A stretch of DNA of 34,052 bases from a virus: the IMG/VR virus record IMGVR_UViG_3300031521_000223, positions 1 through 34,052 of that record. One strand, 5' to 3'. This document shows positions 21,021 through 28,679 of the stretch, piece by piece. Under the pieces are notes generated by a model. It saw only the letters and a list, made by a program, of their open reading frames with translations, ran no database searches and was not told the origin of the DNA. A program made the translations under genes and the position numbers. How positions within the stretch are numbered: the stretch's first letter is position 1; every line of letters begins with the position of its first letter.

Positions 21021-21384
21021 AATCGAACTCCGAGAAATCAGCAATCTGTAACGTTACTCTTATATGTTCACGATTAGAAGGCATATCTGTTAAAAATGAT
21101 TCTGTTGGTCGTATATGTAGAGTAGCATCAGATTGCCTTGTCTCCTGATTGTTTTGTGTGTTCATACCTGAACGAAGTTTAAACACTCCTGTTGCATCAG
21201 TCCTAAACAGTATTTTATTTCCGTAAACCCCACCTCTACTAATTGTTAAAAAAGTGTATGGTATAGTGTCAAAATTATCAAATATTGTATCTCCGCCTAC
21301 TGAATATGCATCACCACCAGTTTCACCGACTATTTCGTAGTCTTGTCCCTGAATGTTAATGCCATGTCCAATTAGACTATTCAT
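21010..21384 (-). CDS. Head closure / head-tail joining protein, 124 aa
   Basis: Start ATG 21384 (MNSLIGHGINIQGQDYEIVG) with an ideal GGAGG eight bases upstream; the longer in-frame extension overlaps the previous gene and is not favoured. Beta-rich (TIPYTFLTISRGGVYGNKIL, HIRVTLQIADFSEFDYG), consistent with a gp16-like (SPP1) or gp7-like stopper. Position third after the capsid gene supports a head-closure role. Assignment is by order plus composition. Confidence 0.68.
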   Translation of the reverse strand: MNSLIGHGINIQGQDYEIVGETGGDAYSVGGDTIFDNFDTIPYTFLTISRGGVYGNKILFRTDATGVFKLRSGMNTQNNQETRQSDATLHIRPTESFLTDMPSNREHIRVTLQIADFSEFDYGS

Positions 21385-21976
21385 GTACGCAACCTCCATG
21401 TAGAATATAACCGACATTACATTGGCTATATTTAGACAGAATTGTTGCATAATCACTATAGAACTGCTCATCAAGAGTTATATCGTTGTAGGTAATCTTA
21501 AAATCCTCTACTTGTTTACTTTGTACTCTACCGTCAGACGTTTGTGACTTAGTATTAAGGTCAAACAATTTGGCAAGTAATAGCGATAAGTCGTTAGGCA
21601 AAGTAGCAAAACCAAATGTTCCTGTAATTTCAATTGTTTGTCCATCTAACATTTCGTCAAAGACTACTGAATTGAACACTGTTGCATTTTGGTCACTAAA
21701 CCACATCTTAGTGTAGTTAGTTGCTTCTATACCATCAACTTTTAGACTAGAGATAGCACTATAAATATCTGTAAACACCGTGCTATAACCTTTGCGAGCT
21801 ATATATTTTTTCGTGGTTGTAGTTGGTGGGTCAGTTACAGGTACTGGTGCTATCTTAGTACAAAGTAAAGTTTCAAGTTTTTCTGCTGCAATATCAAGGT
21901 ACAAATCTAGGTTAGCAATCTCTTTGGCTGTTAAAGAGCGATTAAGCAATGATTCAAGTTTTTCCTGGTCGAGCAT
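21377..21976 (-). CDS. gp6-like head-tail connector (adaptor), 199 aa
   Basis: First gene after the capsid. N-terminal helix bundle MLDQEKLESLLNRSLTAKEI ... DLYLDIAAEKLETLLC is the typical gp6/gp15-like adaptor opening. A central insert with threonine/proline (VPVTDPPTTTTKKYIARKGY) and beta strands (SLKVDGIEATNYTKMWFSDQ) precedes a C-terminal helical block (PNDLSLLLAKLFDLN). It forms the ring below the portal. GGAGAGCGATT lies upstream of ATG 21976. The 3' end overlaps the head closure start region by 8 bp. Confidence 0.8.
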   Translation of the reverse strand: MLDQEKLESLLNRSLTAKEIANLDLYLDIAAEKLETLLCTKIAPVPVTDPPTTTTKKYIARKGYSTVFTDIYSAISSLKVDGIEATNYTKMWFSDQNATVFNSVVFDEMLDGQTIEITGTFGFATLPNDLSLLLAKLFDLNTKSQTSDGRVQSKQVEDFKITYNDITLDEQFYSDYATILSKYSQCNVGYILHGGCVHE

Positions 21977-21998
21977 AATCGCTCTCCTTTCAGTTTAA

Positions 21999-23894
21999 TT
22001 AAGATTCTGCTGGGAACTGTAGCAATACAAAACTGCTGTTCAAGATTGGTTTACCTGTGATGTCAATATCAGCACGAAGTGCAGATGCATCTTGAGTAAA
22101 CAAATTCAATGATCCAACAGTTGCTTCACGGCTAAACAAAGTAGCAAGTTGTCCACGAGTTACAAGGTCATAGTCTGCAAAGTTACCAATAACTACATCA
22201 CCGTCAGCTAAGACTTGTGAAATAACTACGTTAAATGTACCTAATGCACCAGCTGATACTTGTGTACCAACAATTGTGAATACAGGACGACCAAAGTTGT
22301 CAAGACTAGTAGCTAATTGACCCCAAGTTGAACGGTTTACTGCGATTGATATTTGGCCATCAGTTGCAACTAATCCGTAAGCTTGTCCAAGTGCAGGTAT
22401 AACGTCAATTGCGTCATAACTTGGAACAGATACAACACGACCAGCAGTAGTCAAGATAGGAACTAACCCAGTAGCAGGACGAGCTTCACCATTATAAGTA
22501 CCGCCAACGTAAGTTAAGATGATCTTATCTTCTAAGCGCATATATTCTTTAGCAATGTAAGCAACGATTGAGTTATATACAGCGATTGGTGAACGTTTTT
22601 GTACACCGTCTAACCATGCAACGATTAAAGCCCACTCGAATGGTTCAAATACGGCAGGTGTAAAGACTGGTTGATCTTCACTCTTAACAGCACCAATAGA
22701 TACAGGAGCGAATCCAGCACCACTAGTTTCGACTAATTGTCGGAATGTTTCAGCACCATCAATGTCAATCTTAGTTACTAAAGCTGCAACACCACCTAAT
22801 GCTTCGTACTTAATACGAATATCGGTTGCAAAAATTTCTGGTGCATACATTGGAGCGCCAGTAGTACCATCAATAACCATCTTTGCTAGTTCAGCATTAA
22901 TAGCTTCGACTTTGTTAGTATCTTTACTATAGATTGCTCCAAGTAAATCAACCATTTTAACTCGTGCTTCACGCTTTGTAGCAGTTGGAGTTAAATTAAC
23001 TGGTGCTTCTGGTTGTGAAGCAATTGGAACAATAGAAGCTAATGCGATAGCATCTTGTTTTTCTTTGTCGTTCATTTCTTTATCCTCTTCATTGACTGGG
23101 TTAATTTTAGCAGAGTCTTCAGTCTCTTCTTCATCTGCTAGTTCGACTATATCAGTCTTAGTTTTGTCTTCGACTACCTCTTCAGGTATTACTTCTTGAG
23201 TTTCCTCAATTGGTTCTGTCTTTTCGACAGGTTTTTCTGGTTCGGCTTCTTCTTTGGCGATATACTTTCCCAAAGAATCATGTATCGACATACTAAACGC
23301 AAAATTTTCAGTTGTAAACATTGATTTAATCTTTGCAAAAGCAGTAGGTTCATCACCTAAAATATTATCTGCAAAACCAAGTTCAACTGCTTTTTCTGGA
23401 GACATCCAAGTCTCTTCTTCTAGTAATGAAAATATTTCTTCTTTACTACGTTTTGTTCGCTTTTCATAGATAGGTATTATTGTATCCTCTATCTCTTTTA
23501 GCATATCTATAGCTTTACTAAGGTCTTTTATGTTTCCCTGTGCTAGTACGAGTGGTCTGTGAACCATCATAACTGAACCAGGAGACATTAAAATCTTATC
23601 TCCAGCCATAGCAATAACGCTAGCCATCGAAGCTGCTATTCCATCAACTCTTACAGTAACTTCACCATTGTAAGCCCGTAAAGCGTTATAAATTGCTGCA
23701 CCAGCAAAGACTTCACCACCTGGACTGTTTATGATAACAGTAATAGGTTTACCATTTGCTTGTTTAGATAGTTCATATCTCAGTTGGTCTGGGGTATATT
23801 CATCTCCCCAAAAACTTTCTGATGTTATGACTCCCTCTATAACAATCTCTGCGGATTTGCCATCGGTTGATTCCTGCATAAGCGGTTTAATCAT
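21999..23894 (-). CDS. Fused ClpP-like head maturation protease and HK97-fold major capsid protein, 631 aa
   Basis: Residues 1-190 are an S14/ClpP-type prohead protease: INSPGGEVFAGAAIYNALR, catalytic S89 in DGIAASMASVIAMAG and H112 in MMVHRPLVLAQG, then EETWMSPEKAVELGFAD, where E161 replaces the usual Asp-like position. Residues ~213-270 are a very acidic linker (EEAEPEKPVEKTEPIEETQE...) like a scaffold. Residues ~275-631 are the capsid domain (ATKREARVKMVDLLGAIYSK, APEIFATDIRIKYEALGGVA, TGKPILNSSFVLLQFPA). An internal ATG (codon 274, 23075-23073) has AAGAGG seven bases upstream, so the capsid may also be made separately. An extended -10 promoter lies at 23958-23966. Confidence 0.88.
   Translation of the reverse strand: MIKPLMQESTDGKSAEIVIEGVITSESFWGDEYTPDQLRYELSKQANGKPITVIINSPGGEVFAGAAIYNALRAYNGEVTVRVDGIAASMASVIAMAGDKILMSPGSVMMVHRPLVLAQGNIKDLSKAIDMLKEIEDTIIPIYEKRTKRSKEEIFSLLEEETWMSPEKAVELGFADNILGDEPTAFAKIKSMFTTENFAFSMSIHDSLGKYIAKEEAEPEKPVEKTEPIEETQEVIPEEVVEDKTKTDIVELADEEETEDSAKINPVNEEDKEMNDKEKQDAIALASIVPIASQPEAPVNLTPTATKREARVKMVDLLGAIYSKDTNKVEAINAELAKMVIDGTTGAPMYAPEIFATDIRIKYEALGGVAALVTKIDIDGAETFRQLVETSGAGFAPVSIGAVKSEDQPVFTPAVFEPFEWALIVAWLDGVQKRSPIAVYNSIVAYIAKEYMRLEDKIILTYVGGTYNGEARPATGLVPILTTAGRVVSVPSYDAIDVIPALGQAYGLVATDGQISIAVNRSTWGQLATSLDNFGRPVFTIVGTQVSAGALGTFNVVISQVLADGDVVIGNFADYDLVTRGQLATLFSREATVGSLNLFTQDASALRADIDITGKPILNSSFVLLQFPAES
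23073..23089 (-). promoter_or_regulatory. Internal ribosome binding site and start inside the protease-capsid gene
   Basis: AAGAGG (23089-23084) then ATAAAGAA and ATG (23075-23073) on the minus strand, in frame (M274). It would yield a ~358-residue product beginning MNDKEKQDAIALAS that covers the whole capsid domain without the protease. Confidence 0.6.
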
Positions 23895-23957
23895 AGCATT
23901 TCCTTTTTTAACTTTGATAATGTCTACGCCCTTAAAGAGCTTTTGTAGATTAAATAT

Positions 23958-23989
23958 ATTATAACACGAACATAAACATTATTCGTCAA
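23958..23989 (-). promoter_or_regulatory. Promoter of the capsid gene
   Basis: Minus strand: TTGACG (23989-23984), 20-bp spacer, TATAAT (23963-23958) with TGT directly before it (extended -10). It lies at the end of the 43-residue gene and about 60 bp before the capsid start. A TCTAC/GTAGA stem lies between, at about 23932-23953. Confidence 0.65.
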
Positions 23990-24110
23990 GGTCTTGTGCG
24001 TCTCTAATGATGTCTAACAAGTCTTTAACGGTTAATCTATATCCAATATCAATATAATCATGATTTAATTTTTCAACTATTTCTTTTAAAATATCAGCCG
24101 TTAGTTTCAT
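23979..24110 (-). CDS. Small helical protein of unknown function, 43 aa
   Basis: MKLTADILKEIVEKLNHDYI... ending DIIRDAQDLDE at TAA 23979. Its ATG overlaps the portal stop (ATGA), a tight coupling that supports translation. Fully helical and acidic. Sitting between portal and capsid it may help prohead assembly; no family recognised. Confidence 0.65.
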   Translation of the reverse strand: MKLTADILKEIVEKLNHDYIDIGYRLTVKDLLDIIRDAQDLDE

Positions 24111-25513
24111 AACTCGACTACCACGTCATGCTTATCTGGTGATTTTATAAGTAATTTACCGTTACCAAGCTTTTTAGCTAAGAACCTACCTTTTTCTGAA
24201 TATATACCATCTGGGTCTTTTCCACTTTGTGCAATCTGTCTTGCTTGCTTATTACCAGTACCGTCCTCTGTGTCAGGAGATGCCTTAGTATCTCCCCCAT
24301 TATCAACATTGTCATCATCAACTGTTGCTTCTTCAAGTAATAAATAACTATCAGGTAGTTTAAGAGCTAATACTGCTTGTTTTAATGTATAACCCTGTGA
24401 TTTAAGAGTAGCAATATTAGCAAGATCAGCAGTTTGCTTTTGAGAAATAGTCAATTGTTCTTCAGCAACTTGTGGAAACTCATAATCAAATGTAATGACA
24501 ATACCAGTACCACCAGTAATTCGATTAAGTTCATGGCTAAATCTATCCCATAGTTTCATAATAAATGGATATACTACATATTTAGTAAATATAATCTCAT
24601 CTGCTTGTACAGATGCATAAGTATTAGAGTCATTTACGCCACGAATTGATGCAGGAACGCCATATGATGAATCAATCTTTTTATTGATCTGATTAAATAA
24701 ATCTTTAAGTGATAAATCTTTATTGCCTACATTAAATGGAATCCAAGTAATTTGTGATACAGTCGTTGGCTTACCTGTAGTTGGGTCGATTGGTGTATGA
24801 GAATACATAACATTATTGTTATTCTTAGCGCCTCGTTGTGCCGCTTGCATCTTGTCCTTTATATCTTCATATTCTTTAGGAGTTGGAGCAACAATTAAAA
24901 ACATGCCAGCAGGTACAGCGCCATTTTTAAAGAAACCTGTTTGATAGTCTGCTAAATAATCGTCAAGATTAGTCCATCGTTTAGCAGACTGTGATGCAGA
25001 AAAACCTTTAGATAAGTTATAAGGATTAATGCCCTTTAACTCGATTACTTCCTTAGGTGTATACTGAGAACCACAATATTGGTAAGTGACTGTGCCGTCT
25101 TGAACCATTTTTACTACACCCTCAAGGAATGTAAAACCAGATAAGTTATTAGAAGTTATTTTACCACCAGGAAAACTTGTTACACCCTCTCTATGCCATG
25201 CCAAAACATAGACTTCAGGGTGAACTAATGTCATTACAGCTAAGGCTTCACGAAATTCTGCACCACTCATGCCTTGATTTGGGTGTTCTAACCTAGTAAT
25301 TATATTACTTGCAACACGTTTACCAGTCTCATCTTTGGCGTATGGCATGGTAACTGCAACTTGATCGGCTATCTTTGTAATCGAAGGGAAAGCATTTTCA
25401 TACTGATTATCTTTAAAATGTTCATAAGAGTCTAGCCCATGCCAACCAGCTAGGTCTACAAGGCTTAATGATTGAGCTATTGGCTTTCGTTTGAACAGAT
25501 TAAATGGGTGCAT
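24107..25513 (-). CDS. Portal protein (HK97-like), 468 aa
   Basis: N-terminus MHPFNLFKRKPIAQSLSL followed by YENAFPSITKIADQVAVTMP, matching the clip/wing region of HK97-type portals; RLEHPNQGMSGAEFREALAV and EVYVLAWHREG are the standard continuation. LKDLFNQINKKIDSSYGVPA-SIRG and DEIIFTKYVVYPFIMKLWDR correspond to the stem and crown helices. The last ~70 residues (EDGTGNKQARQIAQSGKDPD ... KSPDKHDVVVEL) form a polar tail with a VVVEL end not typical of all portals. Located after terminase, before the capsid; it is the twelve-fold channel for DNA entry. Confidence 0.9.
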   Translation of the reverse strand: MHPFNLFKRKPIAQSLSLVDLAGWHGLDSYEHFKDNQYENAFPSITKIADQVAVTMPYAKDETGKRVASNIITRLEHPNQGMSGAEFREALAVMTLVHPEVYVLAWHREGVTSFPGGKITSNNLSGFTFLEGVVKMVQDGTVTYQYCGSQYTPKEVIELKGINPYNLSKGFSASQSAKRWTNLDDYLADYQTGFFKNGAVPAGMFLIVAPTPKEYEDIKDKMQAAQRGAKNNNNVMYSHTPIDPTTGKPTTVSQITWIPFNVGNKDLSLKDLFNQINKKIDSSYGVPASIRGVNDSNTYASVQADEIIFTKYVVYPFIMKLWDRFSHELNRITGGTGIVITFDYEFPQVAEEQLTISQKQTADLANIATLKSQGYTLKQAVLALKLPDSYLLLEEATVDDDNVDNGGDTKASPDTEDGTGNKQARQIAQSGKDPDGIYSEKGRFLAKKLGNGKLLIKSPDKHDVVVEL

Positions 25514-25566
25514 TGTTTCTCCTGATTTTATAAGTATATTTTAACACAATCATTATAACAACACTA

Positions 25567-26832
25567 TTAAACTGAAGAACCCCACTCAATCTTGTAGATT
25601 TGTGGAGTATAAAAACAAAGTATCGTAGCATCGGCTTTATCAGGGCTTCTGTAGCCTCGTTTTTTGTAGTTGTCTTTACTCTCAACGCCACGCTTTCCCT
25701 TACTATCCATAGCCCATTGTCTATTCGATAGCTCCGAGAGTAAGTCTTTATCACTGCAAATAGATATCTGGTCAATTATTTTCTGCATATAAAACCATGC
25801 TTCACTAATTAAATTAGGATATTTATCTGAATCACTAGCTTTAGAACCAAAGTTTATAGCCATAACATTATAACCACGTTTAAGCATTTCATCTGTTACA
25901 CCACCACCTACACCAGTATCATCAATCTTAATCAGTACTTCCTTATCAAAATCAACGAATATTTCTAGCTCATCACATACTTCAGTTGTCCTAAGTTTAC
26001 TAAATGTCTTACGTGCAATTTCTTTTAGTCCTTTACGCTTAACAAACTCTGTACGGTCATTACCCATGCGAGCGATATCAGCCCCAACCTCAACAGATCC
26101 GTCATCTTCGACTTCTCTATTCATTGCTTCTAAAACCTTTGATACTGATAGAATACTTTTATCCGATTGATTCATCGCTTTGCCTAAATAATCGTGCGCA
26201 TAGTCTTCTGGGTGATGTATTCGTGAGTATTCTATTTCTTTGTGCATCTCATCAGATAGCCAACCGTAACTTTCAGCCATTCTATAATCAACCTGTAAAT
26301 GCCATACGTCATCTCTAGGTGGGTCGGTAATAAAATAAGATATCACAGGGTCTAAGTCTGTTAATCTATTAAGCGTCCATATCAACTGTGATCCATGTTT
26401 ACGAACTGTAGGCACTAGAACTCTAATAGACTTAATTGTTATTGCCTGTGCTTCGTCTACCCACGCTAGGTCTACACCCTCTAAAGATTTTATAGTGCTT
26501 TCAACATTACGGTCTAACCCTTTGAATATAATATTAGAACCATTATCGTGTTTTATTTCGTTATTGGTAACAGTAAAGCCAGTAAACCCATATTTACCTA
26601 TAAGGTCAGTTAGTAATTGATGCGAGCTATCCTCGATATTTTTCTGGAATTGTCGCAAACAAGCGACCCTATATTTACCAGCCATCATTCTTAGCAAAAT
26701 AATTCTAGCGATAGTATGAGATTTTAACGAATAGCGTCCACCCTCAATAACAGCATGCCTCCACCAAGTTTCATTAATCTCTGAAAATTCAGTGAGCGGT
26801 AGCTCTACTTTTATTTTTTCTTCGTCGCCCAT
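25567..26832 (-). CDS. terL: Terminase large subunit, 421 aa
   Basis: ATPase: Walker A variant GGRYSLKS (residues 31-38) and Walker B LAWVDEAQ (D126, catalytic E127), followed by the WTLNRLTDLDPV coupling region. Nuclease: D252 in VGADIARMGND, D304/D305 in IKIDDTGVGGGV, and D401 in DKADATILCF, the RNase H-like triad. YNVMAINFGSKASDSDKYPN is conserved in PBSX/Terminase_3-like proteins. It cuts and packages concatemeric DNA into proheads via the portal. It starts inside the last codons of the small subunit gene. Length is normal. Confidence 0.95.
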   Translation of the reverse strand: MGDEEKIKVELPLTEFSEINETWWRHAVIEGGRYSLKSHTIARIILLRMMAGKYRVACLRQFQKNIEDSSHQLLTDLIGKYGFTGFTVTNNEIKHDNGSNIIFKGLDRNVESTIKSLEGVDLAWVDEAQAITIKSIRVLVPTVRKHGSQLIWTLNRLTDLDPVISYFITDPPRDDVWHLQVDYRMAESYGWLSDEMHKEIEYSRIHHPEDYAHDYLGKAMNQSDKSILSVSKVLEAMNREVEDDGSVEVGADIARMGNDRTEFVKRKGLKEIARKTFSKLRTTEVCDELEIFVDFDKEVLIKIDDTGVGGGVTDEMLKRGYNVMAINFGSKASDSDKYPNLISEAWFYMQKIIDQISICSDKDLLSELSNRQWAMDSKGKRGVESKDNYKKRGYRSPDKADATILCFYTPQIYKIEWGSSV

Positions 26833-27167
26833 ACGACTTCTACCGACTTTCCTATAGTTTCGCCGTTTGATGTCATATCAATACTTTGTGGAGCTTTACC
26901 CTCTGTCCTATCGGTGATTTCTCTAGTATCGTTAAGCCCATCGGAATCTGCTGCATTGGTTAGTCTTTTCAGAGCTATCTTTTGAGCCATTGTTACTGGA
27001 ATAAACTCATTAAACTCTTCAGGAGACATTCTAAGCAACTTATTATACTGATAGGAGATAGACTCATCTTTGTTCCAACGTCCATCGCTACGGTCATTAG
27101 GACGTTCCTGAAAGCCACCTTTACCATCAGGGTTACGATTCATGTCTTTGGCTTGGTTAGTAGTCAT
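26811..27167 (-). CDS. terS: Terminase small subunit (probable), 118 aa
   Basis: First gene of the late operon, overlapping terL by 22 bp. The polar, basic N-terminus (MTTNQAKDMNRNPDGKGGFQ) is followed by a helical core (MSPEEFNEFIPVTMAQKIAL) and DTREITDRTEGKAPQSIDMT, the DRTEGK-P motif of many small terminases. The C-terminus EVVWATKKK is likewise common. It would recognise the packaging site on phage DNA. No classical helix-turn-helix is obvious. Confidence 0.82.
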   Translation of the reverse strand: MTTNQAKDMNRNPDGKGGFQERPNDRSDGRWNKDESISYQYNKLLRMSPEEFNEFIPVTMAQKIALKRLTNAADSDGLNDTREITDRTEGKAPQSIDMTSNGETIGKSVEVVWATKKK

Positions 27168-27178
27168 ATTTTTATTGT

Positions 27179-27206
27179 AGTATAAATGCTAATAATATGA
27201 TAGTTA
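27179..27206 (-). promoter_or_regulatory. Probable late promoter upstream of terminase
   Basis: TATACT (27184-27179) on the minus strand, preceded by ATTAGCAT eleven bases before the start of the -10. The early 9-mer is thus present with one change (TATTAGCAT) but is shifted closer to the -10. No good -35 is seen. The shift could put it under a different regime from the early promoters. Confidence 0.5.
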
Positions 27207-27257
27207 TTCTTTTTTGACTTCTTGGCAGACGTATTCTGGTATTTCAGTCATCTAGTA

Positions 27258-27449
27258 TTATTCACCCCATTTATTAGTATTACTAGTTTCAATGACTACT
27301 TTTTGATAGAATGTTTTTAGATAAAAATAACTTAACTTTGCTATGAAACCATATTTATTAAAGTACATAGTTTTTTGTAGTCTTTTGTCTGTACCTATCC
27401 AATAGCCATCATTACTTGACCATGCTCTAATTTTAATATATTTATCCAT
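27258..27449 (-). CDS. Small basic protein of unknown function, 63 aa
   Basis: Starts MDKYIKIRAWSSNDGYWIGT after AAAGGATAAAATA; aromatic and basic throughout (YFYLKTFYQKVVIETSNTNK). No motif recognised. It is the last gene before the late promoter, part of the same unit as the YopX and membrane proteins. Strong ribosome site supports coding. Confidence 0.65.
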   Translation of the reverse strand: MDKYIKIRAWSSNDGYWIGTDKRLQKTMYFNKYGFIAKLSYFYLKTFYQKVVIETSNTNKWGE

Positions 27450-27513
27450 TATTTTATCCTTTATTAAGTATTTCAGTCATAATTTTATTATAACAGTCTA
27501 TTTAATATCGTCT

Positions 27514-28011
27514 CTATTTTGCGTCTAAATCAAAGTTGTTTTTAATAGAACCTTTTAGCACGTGTATTTCTTTTAATACAGTAGAGTCGTATCCACATTC
27601 GGCAATCCATTGCCAATCTCCAGTACAACCAGTCTCTCGAATAATATATGGTTTTTCTGTATCTTGATACACGATAACGTCTCTTGCATTAACCTGTTCT
27701 AATTTAGCTCCGTTGCCATCTTTTTGGTAGAATGAATAAGCCATTTTACCATCTACTGTGCCACTACCTAAAAAGAATGCACCTGACACGCTAGAGTTAT
27801 CATTTATATTAATGATCGAATGATTGGTATACGTAATAGTTCTTGGTAGCGTAAAGGCTAATATTAAAAATGATAATATCCAAAATAACGAACAGATAAA
27901 TATAGACCCAATTACACCTGCAATCTTCTCAAATGTATCGTTATACCATTCTGTACAAATACGTATAGCTGATATTATGAATATGATTATAAATATTATT
28001 GTTACTAACAT
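27514..28011 (-). CDS. Two-helix membrane protein of unknown function, 165 aa
   Basis: N-terminal helices at residues ~2-17 (LVTIIFIIIFIISAIRI) and ~32-54 (AGVIGSIFICSLFWILSFLI) followed by an outside or cytoplasmic beta-rich domain with two cysteines (RETGCTGDWQWIAECGYDST) that could form a disulfide, arguing for the outside. It overlaps the YopX gene by 7 bp with AAAGGAGATAAAGC upstream. A superinfection-exclusion or host-envelope role is possible; not a known family to me. Confidence 0.7.
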   Translation of the reverse strand: MLVTIIFIIIFIISAIRICTEWYNDTFEKIAGVIGSIFICSLFWILSFLILAFTLPRTITYTNHSIININDNSSVSGAFFLGSGTVDGKMAYSFYQKDGNGAKLEQVNARDVIVYQDTEKPYIIRETGCTGDWQWIAECGYDSTVLKEIHVLKGSIKNNFDLDAK

Positions 28012-28412
28012 GCTTTATCTCCTTTAACTAACTCTGGTGATTGATAGATATTACCAATGACCTCTAGTTTCCAATCATTAAATACCAAATCGTGGATTGA
28101 TGTTTTAAAACTTCCTTGCGCTAATACATATTGTCCAGTATGGGTATACTCAACTACGCCTTGTTCGTACTCGCCATATAATTTATGGTCACTAATAACA
28201 TAATCGCCCTCAAATATCTTTGTACCGTTCTTATCGAGTAAGCCAGTGAATTGATAAAAAACTATATTTCTAGTATAAAGTTCCAATTTACAATCATTAG
28301 TATTCCAGTGAGCGTCTGATTCAAAGTCTGAACCAGCTTTATATATTTCTTCGATGGTATACTCTCCGACAATCTCTTTACCACGAACTGCTCTAAACTC
28401 TATATCTCGCAT
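28005..28412 (-). CDS. YopX-family protein, 135 aa
   Basis: Shows the YopX signature: MRDIEFRAVRGKEIVGEYTI at the start, YQFTGLLDKNGTKIFEGDYV in the middle, and VIGNIYQSPELVKG near the end. YopX proteins are common small SH3-like barrel proteins of phages with unknown function. AAAGGAGTTAT precedes ATG 28412. It overlaps the two-helix membrane protein, suggesting co-expression. Confidence 0.88.
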   Translation of the reverse strand: MRDIEFRAVRGKEIVGEYTIEEIYKAGSDFESDAHWNTNDCKLELYTRNIVFYQFTGLLDKNGTKIFEGDYVISDHKLYGEYEQGVVEYTHTGQYVLAQGSFKTSIHDLVFNDWKLEVIGNIYQSPELVKGDKAC

Positions 28413-28424
28413 ATAACTCCTTTA

Positions 28425-28586
28425 TTATTTGCCAGCTAATTTGCGTAATTCATCAACCTTTAATGCGCTGTAAGGTCTTAGTGTACCATCTGGGTTAGAT
28501 AGTTCCTGCTCGGTTTTATCTTTCCAATTGTAGTTATTTTTAAGATTAAATATCGTCAAGACTAATACCACTTCGTTACAAAGCAC
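28425..28586 (-). CDS. Possible ORF without ATG, -1 frame continuation of the upstream gene (53 aa)
   Basis: Open frame ending EQELSNPDGTLRPYSALK-VDELRKLAGK before TAA at 28425. The only usual start codons are GTG (28586) and TTG; the frame itself is open to about 28605. It overlaps the end of the upstream 37-residue frame, and a -1 slip on TTA AAG there would join the two. The C-terminal part has clear coding character (charged helix, abutting a strong ribosome site for YopX). Either a frameshifted product, a GTG-initiated small gene, or a decayed gene. Confidence 0.45.
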   Translation of the reverse strand: MLCNEVVLVLTIFNLKNNYNWKDKTEQELSNPDGTLRPYSALKVDELRKLAGK

Positions 28587-28629
28587 TTCTGCTTCTTTAA
28601 TACATTGGTATTAGTCTTAACGATATTTA
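28547..28629. repeat. 24-bp inverted repeat at the 28562 gene end
   Basis: Arms 28547-28570 and 28606-28629 are reverse complements at 23 of 24 positions; the single difference is a G-U pair in minus-strand RNA. The 35-base loop contains the end of the small gene. No T-tract follows, so it does not look like an ordinary terminator. Confidence 0.9.
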
Positions 28630-28675
28630 CCGCACCATTATCCATAATAATTATAACTTCTTTAACTCTACTCAT
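28562..28675 (-). CDS. Small protein of unknown function, 37 aa
   Basis: ATG 28675 (MSRVKEVIIIMDNGAVNIVK) is chosen over the upstream in-frame ATG 28753, which lies inside the previous gene. It ends ...KKQKCFVTKWY at TAG 28562. Short beta-strand plus basic tail. Its 3' part lies within the 24-bp inverted repeat. Coding confidence is moderate because a longer -1 frame runs alongside. Confidence 0.45.
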   Translation of the reverse strand: MSRVKEVIIIMDNGAVNIVKTNTNVLKKQKCFVTKWY

Positions 28676-28679
28676 ATAG

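Noticed and set aside
25500-25775. 91-codon minus frame overlapping terminase end
   Set aside because: Out of frame with terL and inside it; basic composition typical of a shadow frame.
27205-27252. 15-codon frame MTEIPEYVCQEVKKE before the late promoter
   Set aside because: Too short, ribosome site too far (12 bases); could be real but not supportable.
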